Shown here one piece after another: positions 58,901-64,000 of a stretch of 64,000 bases of DNA. The DNA is from Sphingomonas sp. Y38-1Y (GTDB lineage Bacteria; Pseudomonadota; Alphaproteobacteria; Sphingomonadales; Sphingomonadaceae), in the NCBI RefSeq assembly GCF_032391395.1, contig NZ_CP135916.1:1054001-1118000 (forward strand). Direction: 5' to 3'. Under the pieces are notes generated by a model, which worked only from the letters and a program-made list of their open reading frames with translations, had not been told where the DNA came from and ran no database searches. Position 1 is the stretch's first letter; each line of letters starts with the position of its first letter. A program made the translations under genes and the position numbers.

Positions 58901-60004
58901 ATGACCAAGCCGATGTCGCTCGCCGAATTCGATCGCCTGCCGCCTGCCCACCATGTCGAGACGGTGGTCGGGCTGTCGGCGGCGATCGATGTCGTCGCGG
59001 CGCGCGCACGGCCGACGCACCGGTTCCTGCGCTATGGCTGGTTCGCTGCGGCGCTCGCGGCCTATGGCGGCGCGGCGCGGACGCTGACCGTGGTGCGCGA
59101 GGGGGCGCCGGTGGCCGCGCTGCCGATCGTGCCGGCGGGGCCGGGCGTGATCGGCATGGCGGCGGTGCCCGGCTGCTACTGGCCGATGCGCAGCTTTCCG
59201 GTTGCCGAGGATGCCGGGATCGAGGCGGGCGAGGCGCTGCTCGGCGAACTCGGCAAGAGCGTGCGCGCGCTGCGGCTCGGCCCCGTCTATGACGACGATC
59301 CGGCGCTGGCGTTGCTGCGCGCGGGTGCGGCGGCGCGCGGATGGCGCGCCATGCCGCGGGATGTCGCGCCGAGCTTCCTGCTCGACATGGCGGCGCTCGC
59401 GGCCGAGGGGCCGTTCCCGCGGCTGTCGACGCTCAAGAAGAACCGCTTCCACGAAAAGCATCTGGGCGCGCATGGCAGCCTCGACTGGTCGTTCGTCAGC
59501 GGCGCCGACTGGACCGATGAGGCCTTCGACGCGCTTGCCACCGTCGAGGAGGGCAGCTGGATCGCTGACCGTACCGATGGCAGCGATGCCAAGTTCACGG
59601 GCGCCGGCCATGGCGCATTCTGGCGCGCCGCCGCGGCGGATCCGGTGCTGGCGCAGATGATGTGGGCGGCGGTGCTGCGCGTCGACGGGCGGCCGGCGGC
59701 GTTCAGCTTCGACATGAACGTCGGCGACCTCAAATACGCGATCGCCAACAGCTATGTCCCCGATTACGCCAAGCATTCGCCGGGCAAGCTCCTTTACTAT
59801 CGCAACCTCGTCCGTGCGCGCGAGGATGGGATCGCGCGGGTCGACTGGGGCGCGGGCGACAGCGGCTACAAGCGCGTGATCGGCGCCGAGCCGGGGCCGA
59901 TGATCCGCGACTGGCTGTTCGTGCGGCCGGGCCTCGCCTCCGCGGTCGCGCGCCTGTTCGAGTCCCGCTGGACCGGCAGCGGCCAGCCGCAAACATCCGT
60001 CTAG
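58901..60004 (+). CDS. GNAT-like (BioF2/CelD-type) acetyltransferase
   Basis: A 367-residue cytoplasmic protein with a duplicated GNAT-like fold. The N-terminal half is variable; the second half holds [20 protein letters not shown], an EEGSW block and [13 protein letters not shown], typical of the BioF2-like/CelD-BcsL acetyltransferases found with exopolysaccharide or cellulose genes. The acceptor is unknown. The molybdoenzyme genes begin 46 bases later. Confidence 0.75.
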   Translation: MTKPMSLAEFDRLPPAHHVETVVGLSAAIDVVAARARPTHRFLRYGWFAAALAAYGGAARTLTVVREGAPVAALPIVPAGPGVIGMAAVPGCYWPMRSFPVAEDAGIEAGEALLGELGKSVRALRLGPVYDDDPALALLRAGAAARGWRAMPRDVAPSFLLDMAALAAEGPFPRLSTLKKNRFHEKHLGAHGSLDWSFVSGADWTDEAFDALATVEEGSWIADRTDGSDAKFTGAGHGAFWRAAAADPVLAQMMWAAVLRVDGRPAAFSFDMNVGDLKYAIANSYVPDYAKHSPGKLLYYRNLVRAREDGIARVDWGAGDSGYKRVIGAEPGPMIRDWLFVRPGLASAVARLFESRWTGSGQPQTSV

Positions 60005-60050
60005 CCGCGCGCATCGCGCCGCGTTAGCCTGTGCCTCGAAGGAGAGGCGC

Positions 60051-60560
60051 ATGGCATTGATCGTCAACGGGATCGAGGCGCCGCCGCCCGCCGATCCGCG
60101 GGTCTCGCTCGCCGATTATCTGCGCGACCATCGCCACCTGACCGGCACCAAGATCGGCTGCAACCAGGGTGCCTGCGGGGCGTGCACCGTGCTGGTCGAC
60201 GGTACGCGGATGCTCTCCTGCCTGATGCTGGCGGTACAGGCCGACGGGCGATCGGTGACGACGATCGAGGGGCTGGGCACACCAGAGGCGCTCCACCCGC
60301 TCCAGGCGGCGTTCGTCGAGCATGACGGGCTCCAGTGCGGCTATTGCACGCCCGGACAGATCTGTTCGGCGGTGGCGATGGTCGAGGAACTGCGGCGCGG
60401 GATGCCCAGCCATGTCACCGGCGACGTGGGCGAGACGACGATCGCGCCGACGCGCGAGGAACTGCGCGAGCGGATGAGCGGCAATCTGTGCCGCTGCGGC
60501 GCGCACAACGGCATCATCGCCGCGATCGAGGATGCGTTCGGGCTGGAGACCGCGGCGTGA
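60051..60560 (+). CDS. molybdenum aldehyde/xanthine oxidoreductase, [2Fe-2S] subunit
   Basis: The 169-residue iron-sulfur subunit of a xanthine oxidase family enzyme. The plant-ferredoxin-type cluster motif is GTKIGCNQGACGACTVLVDG with a downstream Cys in MLSCLML. The second cluster lies in the C-terminal helical domain (LQCGYCTPGQICSAV and GNLCRCGAHNGI). Unlike E. coli PaoA it has no Tat signal, so the complex should be cytoplasmic. The gene overlaps the FAD subunit in GTGA. Confidence 0.93.
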   Translation: MALIVNGIEAPPPADPRVSLADYLRDHRHLTGTKIGCNQGACGACTVLVDGTRMLSCLMLAVQADGRSVTTIEGLGTPEALHPLQAAFVEHDGLQCGYCTPGQICSAVAMVEELRRGMPSHVTGDVGETTIAPTREELRERMSGNLCRCGAHNGIIAAIEDAFGLETAA

Positions 60561-61537
60561 CGCCCTTCACCTATGTCCGCGTCAGCGACGCCGCCGATGC
60601 GATGCGGCTGGAGGGCGCTGCGCGCTATCTGGGCGGCGGGACCAACCTCATTGACCTGATGCGTGAAGGGCTGGAGACGCCCGCGGCGCTGGTCGACGTT
60701 ACCGGGCTCAACGACGCGATCGAGGAGACCGAAGGCGGCGGGCTGCGCATCGGTGCGGGCGTGCGCAACAGCGCGATGGCCGAGCACCCGCTGGTGCGGA
60801 CGCGCTATCCGCTGGTGTCGCGCGCGATCGTCGCGGGCGCCTCGGCCCAGATCCGCAACATGGCGACGCTGGGCGGCAACCTGATGCAGCGGACGCGCTG
60901 CACCTATTTCTACGACACCGTCGGGTCGCGCTGTAACAAGCGGGTGCCGGGCGAGGGATGCGACGCGCAGGGCGGGTTCAACCGCATCCACGCGATCCTG
61001 GGCGCGAGCGCGGCGTGCGTTGCGACGCACCCGTCCGACCTGTGCGTCGCGCTGACCGCGCTCGACGCGGTGGTGCATGTCGAAGGGGCGGCGGGCGCGC
61101 GCACGATCCCGATCGGCGAGTTTCACCTGTTGCCCGGCGACACGCCCGATCGGGAGACGGCGCTGGCGCCGGGCGAGCTGATCGTCGCGGTTGAGCTGCC
61201 GGCGCTGCCGATCGCGATGCACGCGCGCTATCGCAAGGTGCGCGACCGGGCGAGCTATGCCTTTGCACTCCTCTCGGTCGCCGCGGCGCTGCGCGTCGAG
61301 GACGGCCTGGTTGCCGAGGTGCGGCTGGCGCTCGGCGGAGTCGCGCACCGGCCGTGGCGCGCGCACGCGGCGGAGGCGGCGCTGATCGGCCAGCCCGCCG
61401 GCGAGACGAGCTTCCTCGCCGCCGCGGAGGCCGAACTCGCCGCGGCGGTTCCGCTTCGCGACAATGGGTTCAAGATCGAGCTGGCGCGGCGGACGATCGC
61501 CGCGGTGCTCGGCGAGCTTTCGGAGACGGGCGCATGA
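60557..61537 (+). CDS. molybdenum aldehyde/xanthine oxidoreductase, FAD subunit with extra Cys cluster
   Basis: A 326-residue FAD-binding subunit (CoxM/PaoB-like) with a GTG start. FAD-site motifs are YLGGGTNLIDLMREG and NMATLGGNLMQRTRC. The segment CTYFYDTVGSRCNKRVPGEG followed by CDA supplies the extra cysteines that hold a [4Fe-4S] cluster in PaoB-type subunits. That points to an aldehyde oxidoreductase of the PaoABC branch rather than xanthine dehydrogenase. It overlaps both neighbours in the operon (4 bases each). Confidence 0.9.
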   Translation: MTPFTYVRVSDAADAMRLEGAARYLGGGTNLIDLMREGLETPAALVDVTGLNDAIEETEGGGLRIGAGVRNSAMAEHPLVRTRYPLVSRAIVAGASAQIRNMATLGGNLMQRTRCTYFYDTVGSRCNKRVPGEGCDAQGGFNRIHAILGASAACVATHPSDLCVALTALDAVVHVEGAAGARTIPIGEFHLLPGDTPDRETALAPGELIVAVELPALPIAMHARYRKVRDRASYAFALLSVAAALRVEDGLVAEVRLALGGVAHRPWRAHAAEAALIGQPAGETSFLAAAEAELAAAVPLRDNGFKIELARRTIAAVLGELSETGA

Positions 61538-63870
61538 GCATCCTCGACGGCGCCAAGCAGCGCGCACAAGGCCTGGCGATGGCGGCGCTGACCAAGGCGG
61601 TGGCGCTCGCCCCCGACAAGTGGATCCCCGGCGGCACGCCCGATCCGCTGATCCGCCGCCAGAATGGCGAAGTAGGCAAGCCCGTCTCTCGCCTGGACGG
61701 ACCGATGAAGGTCGCGGGGCAGGCGCGCTTCGCCGCGGAGTTCGAGGCGCCGAACCTCGCCTACGCCGCGATCGCGCATGCCGGCGTGGCAAAGGGGCGG
61801 ATCGCAACGCTCGACACCGCGGCGGCGGAGGCGGTGCCGGGCGTCGTCCTCGTCATGACGCATCGCCACGCACCGCGGCTCAACCCGCCGCCGGTGTTCA
61901 TGTCGGCGTCGAAGGCGGCGTTCCCCGACGACGTGCCCATCCTTCAGGACGACCGCATCCACTGGAACGGCCAACCCATCGCCATCGTCGTCGCCGACAG
62001 CCAGGAAGCCGCGCGGGAGGGCGCGAGCCTGATCCGCGCAACCTATGCCGAGGAAGCCGCGGTCACGAGCTTCGCGGTCGCGCGTGCGAAGGGGCCGAAG
62101 CAGGCGACCTTCATGATGCAGCCGCTGCGCAACGAGATCGGCGACGCCGAGCGCGCGTTGGCGACGGCGCACTACCGGATCGACGCCACCTATTCGACGC
62201 CCCGGCACAACCACAATGCGATCGAGCTGCATGGGCTCACCTGCCTGTGGGACGAGGACGGCACCCTTCGCATCCACGACACCACGCAGATGGTCGCGCA
62301 TGAGGCGTGGTCGGTCGCGCGCGTGTTCGGCCTGCCCGAGGAGAAGGTGATCGTCACGTCGCCCTTTGTCGGCGGCGGGTTCGGCGGCAAGGGACTGTGG
62401 CAGCATCAGGCGATCGCCGCCGCCGCGGCGAAGCTGGCCGGGCGGCCGGTGCGGCTGATGCTGTCGCGCGAGAGCGTCTACCGCCTGGTCGGCGGACGCG
62501 CGCCGACCGAGCAGCGCGTGGCGCTGGGCGCCGATGCGGAGGGCAAGCTGACCGCGCTGATCCACACCGGCGTCACCGCCAAGTCGCCCGCCAGTGCAAT
62601 GCCCGAGCCGTTCATCCTGCCGACGCGGAGCGCCTATGCCGCCGAGACGATGCTGCTCGACGTGCAGACGGTCGAGATCGACTCGCTCGCCAACACCTTC
62701 ATGCGCGCGCCCGGCGAGGCGGTGGGTACGTTCGCGCTGGAATGCGCGATCGACGAGCTGGCCGAGGTCGCCGGCATCGATCCGATCGAGCTGCGCATCC
62801 GCAACGAGCCCGACAAGGACCCGGTGAGCGGCCTCGCCTTTTCCGGACGCCATCTGGTCGAGGCGTACCGGACCGGCGCCGAACGCTTTGGCTGGGACCG
62901 GCGATCGGCCGCCCCGCGCTCGCGCCGCGAAGGCGAATGGTGGGTCGGCATGGGCTGTGCGACCGGCACCTATCCCTATTACCGGATGCCCGGTGCCGCC
63001 GCGCGGATCACGCTGACCGCGGCGGGCGAAGCGGTGATCCACATCGCCGCGCACGAAATGGGGATGGGCACTGCGACGGTGCAGGTCCAGATCGCCGCCG
63101 ACCGGCTAGGCCTCGACCCCGCGGCGATCCGCTTCAACTATGGCGACTCGACCTTGCCGGGCGCGGTGATGGCCGGCGGGTCGCAGCAGACCGCGGCGAT
63201 CGGCGCGTCGGTGGTGGCGGCGCAGCGCGCGCTGGTCACCGAACTCGTCAAGCTGGCCGGCAACGACTCGCCGATCGCCGGCGCCAAGCCCGACGAACTG
63301 GCGTGCCGCGACGCGGGTCTGTGCCGCGGCGACGATCCGGGGGCGTTCGAGAGCTATGCCTCGATCCTCGCGCGCGCCAACCGGGCGGAGGTGAGCGTCG
63401 AGGCGACGCCGCCGATGCCGCTCGAGCTGATGCACTGGTCGATGCACAGCCATTCGGCGATGTTCGCGGAGGTGCGCGTCAATGCGGTCACCGGCGAGGT
63501 GCGCGTCAGCCGCTTTCTCGGCAGCTTCGATTGCGGGCGCATCCTCAACCCCAAGACGGCGGCGAGCCAGTTCCGCGGCGGCATCATCATGGGCCTGGGC
63601 CTCGCGCTGATGGAGGAGACGCAGTTCGACGAGCGCAAGGGACGGGTGATGAACCCCAGCCTCGCCGAATATCATGTGCCGGTGCATCTGGACGTCCCCG
63701 ACATCGAGGTAATCTGGACCGACATTCCCGATCCCCACACGCCAATGGGTGCGCGCGGGATCGGCGAGATCGGCATCACGGGGACGGGCGCCGCGGTTGC
63801 CAACGCGATCTACAATGCGGTCGGCCGGCGCGTGCGCGACCTGCCGATCACGCTCGACAAGCTGCTGTGA
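61534..63870 (+). CDS. molybdenum aldehyde/xanthine oxidoreductase, molybdopterin subunit
   Basis: The 778-residue catalytic subunit binding the molybdenum-pterin cytosine dinucleotide cofactor. Visible are SRLDGPMKVAGQARFAAE, VTSPFVGGGFGGKGLWQHQ, FMRAPGEAVGTFALECAIDE, MGMGTATVQVQIAADRLGLD and the C-terminal MGARGIGEIGITG, whose Glu is the catalytic base in this family. The ATG overlaps the FAD-subunit stop. Together the three genes encode an alpha-beta-gamma oxidoreductase for aldehydes or N-heterocycles. An XdhC/PaoD-type maturation gene is not present in the window. Confidence 0.94.
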   Translation: MSILDGAKQRAQGLAMAALTKAVALAPDKWIPGGTPDPLIRRQNGEVGKPVSRLDGPMKVAGQARFAAEFEAPNLAYAAIAHAGVAKGRIATLDTAAAEAVPGVVLVMTHRHAPRLNPPPVFMSASKAAFPDDVPILQDDRIHWNGQPIAIVVADSQEAAREGASLIRATYAEEAAVTSFAVARAKGPKQATFMMQPLRNEIGDAERALATAHYRIDATYSTPRHNHNAIELHGLTCLWDEDGTLRIHDTTQMVAHEAWSVARVFGLPEEKVIVTSPFVGGGFGGKGLWQHQAIAAAAAKLAGRPVRLMLSRESVYRLVGGRAPTEQRVALGADAEGKLTALIHTGVTAKSPASAMPEPFILPTRSAYAAETMLLDVQTVEIDSLANTFMRAPGEAVGTFALECAIDELAEVAGIDPIELRIRNEPDKDPVSGLAFSGRHLVEAYRTGAERFGWDRRSAAPRSRREGEWWVGMGCATGTYPYYRMPGAAARITLTAAGEAVIHIAAHEMGMGTATVQVQIAADRLGLDPAAIRFNYGDSTLPGAVMAGGSQQTAAIGASVVAAQRALVTELVKLAGNDSPIAGAKPDELACRDAGLCRGDDPGAFESYASILARANRAEVSVEATPPMPLELMHWSMHSHSAMFAEVRVNAVTGEVRVSRFLGSFDCGRILNPKTAASQFRGGIIMGLGLALMEETQFDERKGRVMNPSLAEYHVPVHLDVPDIEVIWTDIPDPHTPMGARGIGEIGITGTGAAVANAIYNAVGRRVRDLPITLDKLL

Positions 63871-63880
63871 GACCCGGAGC

Positions 63881-64000
63881 ATGAGTGTGCTGCTGACAAT
63901 CGCGCTTCAGACCGCGACGCTGGGCGCGACCAACTACAAGGTCGACGCACCGATGGCGGTGCCCGCGGGCAAGCCGAGCTTCGCCGACGAGTTCGACGGG
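63881..64000 (+). CDS. probable glycoside hydrolase family 16 protein, 5' end only
   Basis: The first 40 codons of a gene cut by the window end. The start MSVLLTIALQTATLGATNYK is followed by SFADEFDG at the edge. A (D)EFDG block preceded by F is the conserved beginning of GH16 endo-glucanase/agarase/laminarinase domains. CGGAG lies just before the ATG. It begins 10 bases after the molybdoenzyme operon. The family call rests on one short motif. Confidence 0.6.
   Translation, partial: MSVLLTIALQTATLGATNYKVDAPMAVPAGKPSFADEFDG

Overview
The window is high-GC alphaproteobacterial DNA, most likely from a Sphingomonas-like member of the Sphingomonadaceae. This is inferred from three things: the gene neighbourhoods (lptD-surA-pdxA-rsmA, rluD-rpoH, ChpT beside a Che cluster, TIGR02300 and DUF2093 proteins), the CP4-like class II AroA, and dispersed inverted repeats containing the CGTCCTGAGCTTGTCGAAGG core that I associate with sphingomonad genomes. 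It looks like ordinary chromosome. There is no phage, integrase, transposase or CRISPR array, and one tRNA gene, tRNA-Ala(GGC).

Layout. 1-2.1 kb: 3' end of xseA, a DUF2093 protein and an M23 peptidase. 2.4-4.8 kb: aroA-cmk, divergent from a TIGR02300 zinc-ribbon protein. 4.9-9.7 kb: tRNA-Ala, a LysM/SleB/M15-like wall hydrolase, a lipoprotein, a PadR regulator with a membrane partner, an alpha/beta hydrolase and a TspO-like membrane protein. 10.3-12.3 kb: DUF485 plus an ActP-type symporter. 12.5-19.7 kb: a six-gene sugar operon with a divergent LacI regulator. 19.9-25.4 kb: lptD-surA-pdxA-rsmA. 25.6-28.5 kb: pepA, holC, ndk and a small lipoprotein. 28.7-33.0 kb: M28 peptidase, ettA and a GAF/HisKA_2 sensor kinase. 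33.2-36.4 kb: three Tad-type pseudopilin/vWA genes. 36.5-42.6 kb: squalene/phytoene synthase-like protein, EF-hand protein, trmFO, a small GbsR/MarR-regulated membrane module, a PMT-type glycosyltransferase and an outer-membrane protein. 42.8-45.9 kb: rpoH, an RluD-type pseudouridine synthase, a JAMM peptidase and chpT. 45.9-51.0 kb: cheA-cheW-cheY-cheB-cheR. 51.1-58.4 kb: AmiD-like amidase, acyl-CoA ligase, 7TMR-DISM diguanylate cyclase, nitronate monooxygenase-like protein, EamA transporter and small membrane proteins. 58.5-64 kb: a frameshifted SEC-C gene, a GNAT-like protein, a three-subunit molybdenum aldehyde/xanthine oxidoreductase, and the start of a probable GH16 glycoside hydrolase.

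The most interesting unit is the 12.5-19.7 kb operon. It joins an MFS importer, two exported TIM-barrel sugar isomerase-like proteins, an exported DUF1080 (3-keto-glycoside hydrolase/lyase type) protein and a GMC flavoprotein with its Tat-signal small subunit. It is best read as an extracytoplasmic 3-keto-sugar pathway under LacI control, with a palindromic operator candidate in the divergent promoter. Two further regulatory units can be read directly: an 18-bp GbsR/MarR operator pair at 39.9 and 40.5 kb, and a perfect inverted repeat overlapping the acyl-CoA ligase promoter at 53.75 kb.

Every convergent gene junction that has real intergenic space carries one or more long-armed inverted repeats, from four sequence families. 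They probably act as bidirectional terminators or are REP/MITE-like elements. No stretch longer than 300 bases lacks a feature.
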